Below the pieces are notes generated by a model. The model did no database searches, was not told the DNA's origin, and saw nothing but the letters and a program-made list of their open reading frames with translations. 64,000 bases of DNA from Lytechinus variegatus (lineage: Eukaryota > Echinodermata > Echinoidea > Temnopleuroida > Toxopneustidae), in NCBI RefSeq assembly GCF_018143015.1, contig NC_054740.1, forward strand, positions 70,333,356-70,397,355. Direction: 5' to 3'. Positions 1 to 14,076 of the stretch are shown here, piece after piece. A program made the translations under genes and the position numbers. The number at the start of each line of letters is the position of its first letter. Position 1 is the first letter of the stretch.

Positions 1-3000
1 TGTGTTAAGGATTGCGCTTTTCTCTTTGCCATGTTGTGTGAAATGTATAGACATGAAACTTGCTTTTACATAAAATTTTACCCATCAAAGACGCAGGTTC
101 GATTATTTTTTTTACCCCAACAGACCTTATTGGCCATTCTGTACCTATTAGCGTCCTTGATATTTAACCTTTAAACCATATTTTGGGAAAAAAATTACAC
201 CAACATAACTAGACATTACTTATGGTTAACCATAGCTATAAGATATGCACACGACAAAATAAAGTTACACTGCTCGTGTGTGTGGGTGTGTGTGTGTTGG
301 GGGGTCAATGAGTTCTGGCATGAACAAATCAAATAAAACTGTACTCATTGTATAGTTCACAGACATTTTGTCAAAATGTATTTTGGGGTTTCCGTATATG
401 CTTGGTCTAATCGCTTTATATAAACAATGGCACGTGACAGAGAGGATTGTGTTTACACCAGAAATATGAGAGGCAAAAGAGCCCGTTTCCCATTCCAGAA
501 TTAGATTTCGTGAAAGTGTCATTGACAAGTTAGCAAGCCATACGCTGCCTCATACTTGTTGTTTAATAGATACAAAAGAGGACGAATTTAAATGAAATAT
601 ATGGCTCCCCTTGCCACCTATACATTCAGTAGACCTTTTTTAAAAATTGTTTGTACTTTGCATTAATTACGATTTTGTCGCTGGCTTTCAATATACAAGA
701 TTTTATAATGAGGTTAATGATTTGGAGTCAGATGTCCGTTTGGACTGCTTAATGCAGGGTTGATTATAAGGCTAAAAAAATGAAAATTAAAGTATTATAA
801 AAGAACCTTTGTTATTTTATTAAAATACCCCTGAATATTATCAAAGGGCACACTCCTCAAAATAATCTTCCTCCGGCCGAAATTGTGATCGTATCTCTTA
901 CCGATTTTATGCTTGTGTTTGAGCGCCAAAACCCATATATGAAACCGAGCGTTATTTAACATACCAAACGCAACGAAACTCGAAAATGAGCATATATACT
1001 ATTCGTATTCATCAAAGTCTTCTTTCAACAATAACATGCTGAAAAGGCGTTTGCAGGCCAGACGAGGATGATGGATCTCTTGGGACTGTATCACGTAATA
1101 GGGACATATTTTCTTTTCACGAACCTTCGTATGTGCGCTGTGTTTTATATGATTTCTATTCCAAACTAATAAGACCTGTTTACTCTAGACGTTTGGAATA
1201 AAAGTAATAATGCTGGTGGGTATATGCGCAAACTAGAATCCTGAAATTACCATGCATTCATTAGCAACAGAGCAATGCCGTGGTCTTTCATGCATTCTAT
1301 GTGCCGGGGAAAGGGAATACGTGAACAGATTGGGGGCAATTTTTTAAATCTTCCCTGTCGACAACAAGTTGAAGAATTGAATAAAAAAAATTTAGAATTC
1401 TATGGATAATTTTATATTCTTTCTGAACTGACACTTCAGTGAGATAGTAGGCTAAATGCACCCTTTATTTTGTATTGAGTTTTGATTGAGAGAGTATACT
1501 GTCTGAAAGTGCTAGGGATGTTTATGATACGGAAGAATTTGCGATTGCTGCCAGTTTATTACCAATGATAAGTTGACGCCATTCATCCAAGAGCCACATT
1601 TAGAAATGATTACATAGAACTGAAACTGAATTGGATATACGTACTCCCAGTGCATTGGACTGCACACAAGTGTTTTTTTTTTTCATTTTTGTTTTCTAAA
1701 TTTCTTATCTTAAACAATGGCCATTCGGGGTGCAATCATTTCAGTGAACTTTCTTCTTTTAAATACCATTTGAATTTCATGAAGAAGATTTTGATTGCTC
1801 GCAGCGGTTGTATTCTTCTTTCCACATGTGGAATTCCCATCATGTGAAAGAAAGTTCTACAATGCACCAATTTCGAGCGTGTTTGCTCTTCAGTTACTAA
1901 AAAGAACATCTGAACCTTTTAAAGCTTTTAATTCTACTAGTACAGGGGAAATATAACAATTGTCAGATTCTGGACTAATATTTTTTTAGATATGTCTTGA
2001 TAATGCAAATATTCACATGCTTATGCGATATTTCTTTAATCACCCGTGACATTCGAGTAATATAGGTTTTGTCGCCATTATAGATTTAGTTGCCCTTTTT
2101 AAAATACTTTTATTTTTCCTCAGGGATTAGAAACTTAAAAGTCAAGTGGACTTTACAATATTACTTCATGTATTTTATGTAACTATCGAAGTATCGATAC
2201 TCTTAATGGTCTGCATTCGAAGTATATGCAAACAAGTCATGTTTTATAACTTTCAGTCAATTTCGAAACAAGACGTAGACGCCGCTCGAAATGAAATATC
2301 GCGTCTTTCGACGATGATAATATTATTGAGGTTGTTGAAAAGCATCAAGGAAAAAAATATTACAAAAATGTTAAATTCAATGGGGGAAAAGTATCGAATC
2401 AGCCGAGTGAAAAGATAAAAAATGTTCAAGACTCTATGAATTTCATAGCTTTGCACGGCCATGTTCCATGGCACGACAAACCCGCTCTCTAGATTCAATC
2501 GTTCATTCGTTATGTATTAATATGACCTCGTCTGACACGAAGCCACATTTCCAGTCGCCATTTAAAATTGATTTTCTTACCAACTATTGTGTATTACCAA
2601 CACTAATTTGCGTCAATCTATTTTTATTAGTGGGGCGGAATACAACAGAAACAGAGAAGAAACATTACATGGATGGTGGGCACCTTCCATCAAGTGGAAT
2701 GTTTCAAGTGGAATGTTTCAGAATAACCCTGGGAATAGACCCAATGCCCAGGGTATGTCTTCACCTTTGTTGAGAGTAACAATAATCGTAGATTCTCTAC
2801 GCGGAGGTCTAGGAGAAAATAGTTATTAGTAATCTAATGAATGCTATTCTATGTCAGGATAAAGCTCAACGGGGCTTAAGGTATCAATAGCAACCAGCAT
2901 CCACACAATGATACAATTCGATTTAATCTAATACATGTATTGATTCAGAAAACAGACAGTATCAGGCAGCACAGGCGATTGGTAGCAGAAGTGCTTCAGA

Positions 3001-6000
3001 GATTCTACACACGTGACAACAAAAGAGAAATGCTAATGATGATAACTAAAGCGAGTATGATGAGGGTAATAACGACGATAATAATGACTCATATAGGCCT
3101 ATACTTCTACTCTTACTACAAATACTTATAATTTTGACAATAATGATTATTTATGAAGGTTATCACGGCGACGAATGAATCAATGTGGATGCTTCACTGT
3201 ACATGTTCTTTTCCACAATGCTCACTTTCTCAAAGTCGGCCAGGACATCGAGTGTCGGTAGTCTTTTTAAGCCCAAACATTTGCCGACAAAAGAATACAT
3301 GTCATAGTGTAACGTGGAGCCTCCAGTATGAATGATGATTAAGATATCGTTTGAGGGTGCGAGTATGTAATTAAGATACAAATGAATAGTTCTTTCTCTC
3401 ATTATGTTTTGTCGAATTCGCAGGTTGAAAACGCAACGTGAAGATACTTGGACCTTTGTTTATCGCTCTTACTGAACGATGTGTCTCCTTTATTAATTAA
3501 TCCGATTGTCTGTTTAACTCACATATGATATTGATTCCATAGGGTAATATATTTTTTCTGTGGCAAGGCCAATTGAGCGCCTGTCGCTACACTTACAGTA
3601 TATCCAAAAGTAATACAGTTCTCTAGTTTCAATGTGTCACAGTGGTACATTTTCTTTCGGAATTATATTATGTAGTAAATACTCCAAGTGGTACTATTTT
3701 GTATCCCCATAATATAAGATATGTTCATGTGTAATATACCTATACCTCTTTAACGAAGGAATTGTGTCAAATACAAAAAAATTGGAAATCAGTCCACCGA
3801 TTAAATATTATTCTTCAGTGGAATTTTAAACTTCGCACACTAAAAGTGATTAATTTATTTGCCCCTTTGTGTAATTGTACTGACAACTTGAATCGACAGG
3901 TCAAGAGTGTCAAGTTCGCCTCACCCCCCTCTCTTTCACCCTTATCTCTTCCTCAAACCTTCTTCTTTTAAAGGTCTATGCTTCTATCCATTCTTCTCCT
4001 CTGAGTCATCTCGACGTGCCACAAAAAAAACGCACACACAACTCAACCCACGCACACTCTCATCATACTCACACATGTGCGCTCGCACTTCCACACACAC
4101 CTTGCCAACTCGGGCCACACTCGTGAAGTTACTCATTACATTGCCGTAGGCTCATTACAACATTCGATAATGAGTATGAATACAATTTACAACATTTCAA
4201 CACATTCAATCTTTCCCTGCTTATCAAATTCTGCTGCTGTGAAGAATAATGTTAGGGTAGTCTTTGTACGTGTTGGGGGGGGGGGGGGGCGGGGTTAATG
4301 CTGTGTTGATATTTCCCCCTTAATCTTTAAGCCTCATCTAAATACAAATGTAAATGTTTAAACACTAAATATATGTCTCCCTGATTCTCAACATACTTCG
4401 GGGCCGGCGTGCAGGCCACAAATTCCAGATATCCTAGTATAATCATGTCGAATTCCAAAGTCATTGTAACCACTATCTACTGCACCACAAGAATCTACTG
4501 CACCACAATGACACCGACAAATAGATGGGGGCTTGGTGAACCATGCCCCACCCCCCCCCCCCCCCCGAAAAAATAAAGTTGACGTACGACCACGAAAAAA
4601 CGGAGAGAAGGAAAGAAGAGGAAAGGGGAAAAGGATTGAATATGATATCGTCACGTTTGTCAAAATGTATCACAAAGTCAGCTTTTCGTTACAAAATGTT
4701 AGAAAGTTTGCTTGTTTGTTACTTATTAGAAATTTTGCCCGATAAACCTTATTTCGCCTTGAAAATTGAAATTGTTGGCCCATTATGCCAATAATCATTA
4801 AATGACACAAAACATGGCTATCATGGAATTTGGGTGATGGGAGGAGAATAAAATCTTTATAAATTTGAATACTGATTGTAGATACTTACGTCAAAATCTG
4901 AATAGTTGTGCAAGGTTTGAGTTTAGCCATTTTATGGAAGGAACAAACAGGGAAAATAAAAAAAAATCACTTTCACTTTGTTTGGCCTCTTGTACTACCC
5001 TTAGTTTACCTTGAGTTTTTCTGGTTTCTCCGTGTACGCAGGTGATGTATCACCCACTGCCAGTGTGTACTATGCATCAATAATGCAGAGAGCCAATTAT
5101 CCAGTATGCAGCTCATCAATTTGAAAGGATTGTAATTAGGCCCCTCGTTCTCTTAGCTCTATGCCTGTTTGTTCATTCCCCTTTATTCGGTATTTCTTTT
5201 TCAAAGTTACGAGACAAAGGACACAGGTATTGGGCGATAAATTATTCATATCTCTTAATTTCACGTAGATTAAACAACGTAGGCATCAAAACTGGCCAAA
5301 ATGATTAATTGCCTTTGTCGTATATTTCAGAGCGATCTTTTTATGATGTCAGATCCATCAAGATATAATCGAAACAAAACAAACGTTAGAAAAGATGGGA
5401 GGAAAATGTGTGGATGAATAATCATAACGTGCATTGTGGTGTACTTCATTTACTTCAGAGAATGATTCAGATATATCTTTTTTAATAGTATTTTAAATTA
5501 TTCAGTTCCAATCATGCAAAAATTCATACAGGCAGATAATGACTCATAACATACCAATAATATACAATAGCCATTCATATCAAGTAAGAATTAACAAATG
5601 CATATTTTCATAATTATTCATTAAATAAAAAAACTTTTGAAAAAGAATAGGCCTACCAAGGGCCATGTAAACGTACTGTTATTATCTATGAGGTCACTGT
5701 GACCACTGTCGGCTATCACGGATAGTCATGAGCTTTGTTGTTTTTAATTCGTCAAATTAAAGACTCAAATTTTTTGTTGTAAACTTTGCCTTTCATGTAT
5801 TTAACGCCGACAGCATGATCAGAGGCGTTATTTACATATACATCCTACCTTCCTAATACTGGTTATTGTTTTGTTTCTCCCTCGGAAAATAGTGTAAGGT
5901 TTGTCATGGTGTGTCTGTTATTGAAATTCTAATGAATTCTTTCGAATCGTTGATATTCAGATTTCAGATTGAGGAGATAGTGATTATTATAACCATGTAG

Positions 6001-8228
6001 TAGGTCCATGTTATAACTCAGTCACCGCAACCGCAGGTAATGGCACACAACTATGTTTATGCCTATCCCATACAGAAATGGGTTCGGACCTTTTTTTTGG
6101 GGGGGGGGAGGAATAATATATTCATACCCTTCATACAAAAAAAAACATACAAAGTAATCAAACTCATCTCGAGGAGGCCGTGATTAAGTTGTAACTTTGA
6201 CATAATAGTAACCAGTGATCATTGTAAATTAGTTTGAAAGGGTTTTAGATCAACTTTAACAGTACTCCTATTTTGTGACCTGTGGTGTCTGAACCGAGCC
6301 TCATCCGCTATATCAGCACGTCTCCACCTCCTCATCAGGGCAAGTTATTTGATTAGTTCAGCCCAAGCAGAATTTGTGAGGATTAATAAAACTCATTTCG
6401 TCCAGGTGTCCCTCTGAAATTATGATTTACTGACGCTCGAGATGATTTCAAGAAACCCAATGCCGTCCCTATATATGTCGAGCAGAGTCAATGCCATGTG
6501 CGGCAGCTCATCCCATTTATCGTCAGTCATAAACCAAAGTAGGTCAGTCATAACATTAATTTTCCCATCTTTCACGAGCCGTGCATAGGAGAGGCATTTT
6601 GGCGGCTCTCAACAACACTCATATTATATTCTTCCTTTCTCCCCCACGTACGTACTTGTACACACCCACAACCTCCCGCGCGCACTTATCTTAGGCTGTT
6701 GCTTTTTATTCATCAACTTTGTGGACATCTTTTGCAAATGAGATAAAAAGGTCAATGTTGTTTATTGATATGCGAGTTCAGATTAGCTTCTGTCGAATTG
6801 GTGACAGTCGAGTAGGTACTCCATATATTTTTTTTTTCTTGTTCTTTGTTCGATATTGATCCACGGACACTCGTATCAACATGTTTAAACTGGTTATCTA
6901 CTAAATGATCTCTCCGTTTCAAGTTTTAGTCAAAATTTGAATACTTTAAGTGGGCGTTATTTCAGGAATCCTTACCGAAGTTTCATGTTTCTTCTGTTGA
7001 GCCCATTATCATCTGCCTGCCTAACGCATATAAAATTGCAAACGTGATTCTGGCTCAGATCGGGGTGTCGATGGAGTACGTATTGAAATGTGTTGTGGTG
7101 TTTGGGGAGAGGGTGTATGAATTATGTAGATCTGGTGTTAACGAGATGTCAATTCGGCTAAAGTACAAAGTATTTTACGAGTGTACTGTTCACCCTGAAA
7201 CAGATTCCATCTGTAGTCTGTTACAAATCGATTTCAACCCCTGATAAGAAGATGCATTAAACACAAGAAACATCCACGTCGGTTGTTCTATCCTAGTTGG
7301 TCGACAGGTACTTGTCCCAGTGTATCTATATGGACATTCTTTGTTGATGAGAACCATTGTGATGGGGAATGTATCACTATCACAATAACCATAGTAAAGC
7401 GTTGAAATAAAATGGACAACTAATATCAGTCTTCAGTAATCTTCACTGGAATGTTATAGAAATGGTAATGATACCACCACGGACTCTCAAAGTATGTCTT
7501 TTTATCATGTTGTTGAATTCAGAACAGAAGAATGTGTAGAGGATAACACGGCATACATTGGATCATGTGGAAAGGAGCAAGAATATGTTTATTGAACGTG
7601 AAGTCTTAAGATAGCTATCACAGTAGACTTATTTTATTTAAGGGTTTAAGTTGTGACACTCCGCTGCATTCGGGATTCCTGAATCAGAACGATAAGAAGA
7701 ATGTTATATTTTTGTTTCATTACATTGATGTATGTGTATGTGTGTATAATGTGCACGCCATAGCATCAATACCAATTTGATATTCAGATAGAAAGACACA
7801 GCTCTGTTTTGATTGATATTCATAAAGTTTATAAAGTGAGAGTTGAAAGATTGCAGTCGATTGATAAGGTAAATTGATACAAAGGAATGTTAACTTTCCT
7901 GTATACCGCGTACAAGAGGGTGGAGTAGGGCTCAGATTGTCAAAGATGAAAAGTCAACGACCGTCATCATGACCGAGCAACGTTGAAACGGGAAAATTAC
8001 TTAACCCAATTTCACTGCATTTAAAATCTATCCTGATTGGCCGAAAGAGAATCATATGCCGTCAACGTCACCACACTTGCAATCTGCTTTCTGTGAAAGT
8101 CGTTAATCGATATATAGTTCATGAATTTATTGTGCACTGGAATTAATATGTGTAAGTTAGAGATAGGCAAAGCCACATATCAATGCATTTGAATAAATTA
8201 GCTTTTCACTTTTTTTTCATTTTCTGCA
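1..8228. other. Gene-poor flank upstream of gene A
   Basis: I see no supportable coding exon here on either strand; the open frames are short, AT-rich and lack protein-like composition or paired splice sites. The stretch holds homopolymer runs (a G run near 4275, a C run near 4550, a G run near 6100) and CA/CT-rich patches around 3900-4120. The promoter and any 5' non-coding exons of gene A should lie here, but I cannot place them. Confidence 0.6.
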
Positions 8229-8665
8229 GGCTACGCCGAGGCTGGAGTACCCTCATTCGTTAATTACATCTTCAAGCGTCCGTCCATGCCGTTTGTCAAG
8301 ACTGGTTTTCGGCTTAGGTTATTGGCTAAATTTAACGATAGGTTACAGCAAACTTCTTCGAAATTAGCACTTGACAATCAGAAGCGTGTGTATCCGGCTA
8401 CCTATATCGTCACCGTGAACACTCGATAGTATCACTTGCTCTAAAGGCCAGAGAAAAGTGGATGTTATGAACTGCAGAAGCGAGCAATCAATCAAATGGC
8501 ATTAGAACGTTGGGGTGAGCAAGATCACACAGAAATACTCTTACAGTAGATTCAAAAGCGAAAATTCATCGTAACCTCCTCAAAAGGGAGTGTCCCAGGA
8601 TCGTGAGGGATCACACAAAATCACACCAGACTTCCCCATTAAGTGCCTTCAGTTCAAGTAAAACT

Positions 8666-11600
8666 ATGACGTCACAAGAATCGTGTTCAAGTGATGTTGG
8701 CAGCATGCCAACTGCATCATCAGACCAGGAGACATCGCAAGGAGTGCAGTCTTTGAAGGCACTGTCTCTTAACGGTCTCAACCAACACCTATCTCATTCC
8801 GCAAGTGCTTCTGAAGATTCACAGTCGATGCCTTCGGGTGTTAAAGGACGCCCTCATCCCGTCCTTTCATGGGGAGAAGTAACGGAGATACCAAACGGTG
8901 CAGCGGCCAAGTCACATGAGTATGTGAAACATCCTATAGCAGGGTCATCGAGTAGTAGTGAACCATGGCAGGTCAGGTCAACACAGAATCCATCAAGGCC
9001 TTTGGTTAGAAGACCTACTCCAATGGCTATTCGAGTGCCTAAATCTGTACTTGGTAAGAGCAATTTTAGGGGGGAAATAGAAGTGATTTGATCATCCACC
9101 TGGCAAGTGTGACACAAAAGTTGCTAACTTTGTATTTCCAGATTTTGATATAGGAATTTGCCACAAGAATGAAACTTCTTATTGATGTAATTTCTAAATT
9201 TGTCTGACGAATGATATTTTAACTTTTCTGAAACTGGATGAAATAAATTTTCTTTAGCAATTGGGATAGCTTAAATGGTACTTTTCGAATTTCATTTGAA
9301 AAAAACCCCCGGACTTTTTTAATTACTAGTAAGAGAAAATCTCATCCACAAATTCTATTTCTTTGAACGAACTTGACAACAGACATTTTAAAACTTAAAA
9401 CATTTCCGCAACGAAGCTAGGATCTTAAAAAGAGTTTAACTAGATGCACTCTATATTTTGTAACCTTCCACATATTTAAGATATTCATAATTACTCCCGC
9501 TAACATGAAATCATAGTTATAAAATTTTCACACGAATTTTATGTTGTAATCTAAGATTCCTGTTAAAATATCCATAATAACTAGGATGGCGTCCAGGCAG
9601 GATTTTTTTTATTTTAACATCGTTCTAATTCTTTGATGCTTTGATGGATCATAAGGATAACAAAACTACGCTAGCTTTAGCATACAAAAATAAATGCACG
9701 ATATGGCATATCTCATTATATTTTGACTAATTGCCAAACCACATATACATATTAATTCATTATGCGGTCCATTTTTATGGTTTTGAAATTAACATGATAA
9801 TAATGCTAATAATGATAATCTGTATACCCCAGTACACATTGATTGAAAATATGCACACACATACACTGTACAAGCATGCACACACGCTCACACACACACT
9901 CACACACGCACATCATGACATTACAGTAATGTCATGATAAAATGATAATGATAAAACACAAATATGACCAATATACCGCTGTCTCCTCTCAACTGACAGA
10001 ATCGCATAATAAATGGTATTTGTCTCGTTCTCACTAATTACCTGATTGGACGAGTGGCGATATCTTTAAAGGCTTTCTGTAAATGGCACATCGCATCATC
10101 TCCTTGGCGCGCGCTTTCCTCCAAGCTTTATTACAAAAAAGTGCAGTCTTTGAAGCAGACTCAAAGGCCATTATTCTAAAGTCGGGTTTAATTTAAACTC
10201 TAGTCTGAAGTTGGGGTTTGATTATGGAGAGCCGATTGTGACATAAATCACTAAATTTATGGGTTAGATTTATCAGCTCATTCGCAGTAATCAATAATAT
10301 CTTGTAATGAATTGGTTGTCGCCATTATAGCACGATGAAAGTGCACTGTGAGCACGATAAAAATAATTTTTACCAAAAAATAACATGTTTGGCTTCCGAT
10401 AAATTTTTCACAGATTTCGACTAAAACACTGGTCAAAGGATGTAAGCGTGGAATAAATGGGCGGTTCACAACCATTCATAATGGATTGGTTTAAGAACTA
10501 TTACGATTTATGGATGTTTCGGTCATGATTAACGCTGATGTTAGTATTTCTTTTATGCATGTATGGGCGTCACCGTCATCCTAGTAATGATAGGTTCATT
10601 AGACTTTTTAATCCAGATACTGGCATGTAAATCATTGTGGTTGTTTCGAACGATTCCCGTCAATCTTTCATATTTTGAAGAACGGGCGTTCCTTAAAGTG
10701 TACGTAGTAAACATGAGAATTGAATATCTTCACTGTTTCCAAGTTGGTATAGTCAATACATATTTCTGATATGCAAATCAAAATTTTCTAGTGCAAATGA
10801 TTTAGGGGGATATTAACGTCATTTTGTGGAAAGAAATTCATATTGAAGGAGTGACAAAAGATAAGCTGGAACCACTCGAGGATAGAATGAAAAAGAAAAC
10901 CACAACCTCCGTGTTTAATTGCAATTAATATTTTGTAAAAATGCAATTACAACAAAATTGCATTCTGCTAAACTACTTCAGCAAAAATGTGTCATTTACA
11001 CGTATTGCCTTGGCAACAATTGCGTGAGTTGGTTTGCAGAATACTTGTGCATATGGAAATAGAAGGGAAGGGGAATATTCCGAGTGAATGAGAGAATACA
11101 AAGTGTTTTATCATTTTAGATACGAGTGTTATGCCTTGCATTTAGATATCTCAGTCCTCTCTCTCAAAGCTTGCATTATTCCATGTAGGTTGCATTACTT
11201 TACACCTTCATTTCACAAGTTCCTAAAACGTCATATTATTTAGAAAGAACTAAAGTTGGTAGTGGATAATATTGAAATCTAAATAAACATACATTTCCAT
11301 CTTTGTGCGAGACTATCCCCATATCATTTTTACTGTACAGTAAATATATGAACGTGTGTAATAATTTCTAACAAAAGTGCATTTATTACACATTTTGTCA
11401 AACGAAGGAATAAGTTGAATACTAATTATCATTGTATGCAAGTGACAATAATTGTCATTAAGATTTTCAAACTTGCATGAATAATGTTAATGAAACTATT
11501 CTTAAATCGTAAGGAGTTACGTTTAGTTTGGAAATTCCTTTCGAAAGAGAACATGTTGAATGATAATGAGGACTTTGTAACAAGACTAGTATCTACGTCT

Positions 11601-14076
11601 AACCCTTTTTATTCGATGGAACTCCAAAATGATATCATATCTCATATTGATAGTTTGAATTTTCACCTGAGCAAGTATTTCGCATTTAAGCTTTGTTGAG
11701 CGTAACACCGGTAGGAAATATTGCAAATACAGATTTGAAATAATCACCTTGTTTTGGTCGGTATGTTGGTTATCAATTTGTTCTGTTTTACAATTGTGTG
11801 AACTGTGAAGTATAAATGTCGAAACGCCTTGTGCTAAATCACTTGTAGTTGCAGTTTGCATTATAATAACATACATGACTTTTGAAGATTTTCGGAGCTG
11901 AATGATATAATAATTTTGTTTGAAAATTTATTGAATAAATAACATTGGTTAATTTCTAACAAATGAATACGGAAAATTTTTGAATCATCTCCCCCCCCCC
12001 TCCATAAAAGAGAGTAGGCCTAATAAACACGCAGGTGCCATCCGTGAACGATCGTATCATCACGGTATCTCTTAATACATTATGATAATACTTGTAGGTA
12101 ATGTTGGTTTGATTCCAATACATTTATACCTGTGTTTGTTTTGTTATATACAGACAAGGCATCAAAGAAAATGATGGCCGCATCGTTCGAGGAAGACGAA
12201 GAAGACGAGGAAGAGCGTGTTGTTGACGGAGATCAAAGTCCTGTACCAGTGTCACTGAAGCAAGGAACCACTGCTGACGTCCTCGTCATTGAAGACATCG
12301 AGAGCAGTGAGGCTGATACCCCATCGCCAAGGATATCGGGCTCGAAAGATCTTCATATCGGCTTGGCGGTTGATGGCCGTACCAACGAGTCGAGTACTGA
12401 CACTGGTAGCCCAACGATCGTCGTCCGGACAGACGTAGGTGAGGAGATCTCGCACGAAGAGGCGGAGAAGCTAGCAGATGCAGACGAGGATGAGAGCGAG
12501 GAAGAGGAGGATGATTTCAACGCCGAGGACAAGCATTTCCTTTCGCCAACAGTATCAAAGTCTTTCACGAAGAATCCTGAGCCGGAACCAAGTAACACTC
12601 GGGTTCAGACTGTTCCCCATCACCCACGCAAGTTTGTCCGCAGACAGACGCCAATCAAATTGGATGTACCCAAGAATCTAAAAGGTACCAGTAGATTCTA
12701 TTTCCCCCTCATTAATTCAGTTATCTAGGCCATCCCGTCTAAAGGTGTTTGGAATACTTGCAGAAATATAATGTTCTAATAATATAATGTCGTTACCTGC
12801 AACTTCCATTAAGATTATGAGGGAGTTTAGCCCGTATGCGGACTTTGGGAGTTCGACTTTTTTTTCAAAAAATTCATTTTAACAATATGTGACAATGTAG
12901 CAATTGAGGCTGGAGAAAGCATTTTCCAGATATCCCTGAAAAAAAATACAAGCACAAATTATTGTTATGGAAATCTTCCTTGTATTTTAGATATCATGGC
13001 AGAGAAATCAAGTGAAGGTATTATGGAGGAAGAGGAGGAGGAGGAGGAGGAAAAGGAAGAGAGGAAACCTAGCGAGTGTGGACAACAGAAGTCAGAAGCA
13101 ACAAGTGGTCAAGTGGATGACAATCAGTCATCAACGGAAAAACTGTCACCTTCGTCTGCTGAAAACGCAGCCGATGCCAGCAGTGGTGCGGTAAATGAAG
13201 AGAACACAAAAAACGACGTTGCTGAAGTTGATGTGTCAGGTCGACCAGATATCATCACCTCTGTGAACTGCAATAACAACAATCGTGAAGCATCTTCGTT
13301 GGACCTTGTGGAGGGAGCGAATGGCACAGTCAAGTCCAATGACGGAAGAAACGTCCAGGATGGTCCCAAGGATATGGGATTACCCACCCTTCAAAGACAA
13401 TCACTCTTCAAGAAGTCGGCTAACTCAGGTAACAAAGACGGCAGTGGGAGCCCTTCTTCGGCCAGGAGGAAAGTATCGCCACACCATACCAAGATCTTGA
13501 AGCGACAACTGACTCCGTTAGAGGTGGATCTTCCAAAACACATCATTTCAGGTAATATTCTAATATTCAATCCTCTGGTTCTTTCATCTGGCTCTTACTT
13601 TTTTTTTCTCTGATTGAGGACTATTTCGGTTTGCTCTTCCTCTTCTTTTCACTTTTCACCTTTTCTCATTTTAAAACTCCCTTTCCCATCTTCTTTTTTC
13701 CCGTTCCAGTCTTAATTGCTTTCTCCCATTTCTTCCGATGTTCTCATTCCCTGAATACATTTACACTGAATGTCTTAACCTGAGCTGAATATGATATTAC
13801 GAAAGTGATTTATAGAATTTGAATTAACATAGAAAGGAACAGTAGTATAAATATGGTAATGGACAATAAGGATGGTGATTATAATATAACAAAGCCAGTG
13901 GCTTAGGTAACAAATATAATATATAGTTTAAAACATTGTGTGTAAAATATATAATGAAATAAATACCTACATCATATCAATCGTCTTTCTAAAAATCTTT
14001 GTTTTTCCTGTTTGCAGATGCTATGAAGAAAACATCCGATTCATTCTTAGAAGAAGAGGAGGAAGACGAGAGCTGA
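8666..14076 (+). CDS. Gene A: acidic disordered protein with repeated R-x-T-P motif exons (512 aa)
   Basis: Coding exons are 8666-9053, 12154-12684, 12991-13551 and 14018-14076; they sum to 1539 nt, and all junctions are GT-AG in phase 1. I start at the ATG at 8666 because the frame has a stop at 8516 and no earlier ATG; a likely acceptor after 8228 suggests a 5' UTR exon. Exons 1-3 end in related motifs: VRRPTPMAIRVPKSVL (T118), VRRQTPIKLDVPKNLK (T295) and KRQLTPLEVDLPKHIIS (T481). Exons 2-4 start with Asp plus a short Lys/Ser stretch, then an acidic run such as FLEEEEEDES at the C-terminus. No signal peptide, membrane segment or folded domain is visible; composition is Ser/Glu/Asp-rich and probably disordered. 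R at -3 before Thr fits a basophilic kinase site of PKA type. RRPTP also occurs in PP1 inhibitor-1/DARPP-32, but no RVxF-type KIQF motif is obvious, so that link is only a hypothesis. The neighbouring gene B converges on it. Confidence 0.8.
9054..12153 (+). other. Gene A intron 1
   Basis: Phase-1 intron of 3.1 kb, donor GTAAGAG after 9053 and acceptor TATATACAG before 12154. It is AT-rich, has a CA-rich microsatellite near 9850-9910 and a C run near 11991. The short open frames inside do not look coding. Confidence 0.7.

Noticed and set aside
8603-8665. Upstream extension of gene A from a GTG codon
   Set aside because: A GTG start is not expected for a nuclear gene; the first in-frame ATG after the stop at 8516 is at 8666.
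12252-12598. Minus-strand frames opposite gene A exon 2
   Set aside because: Shadow frames of an acidic coding exon with matching splice sites on the plus strand.
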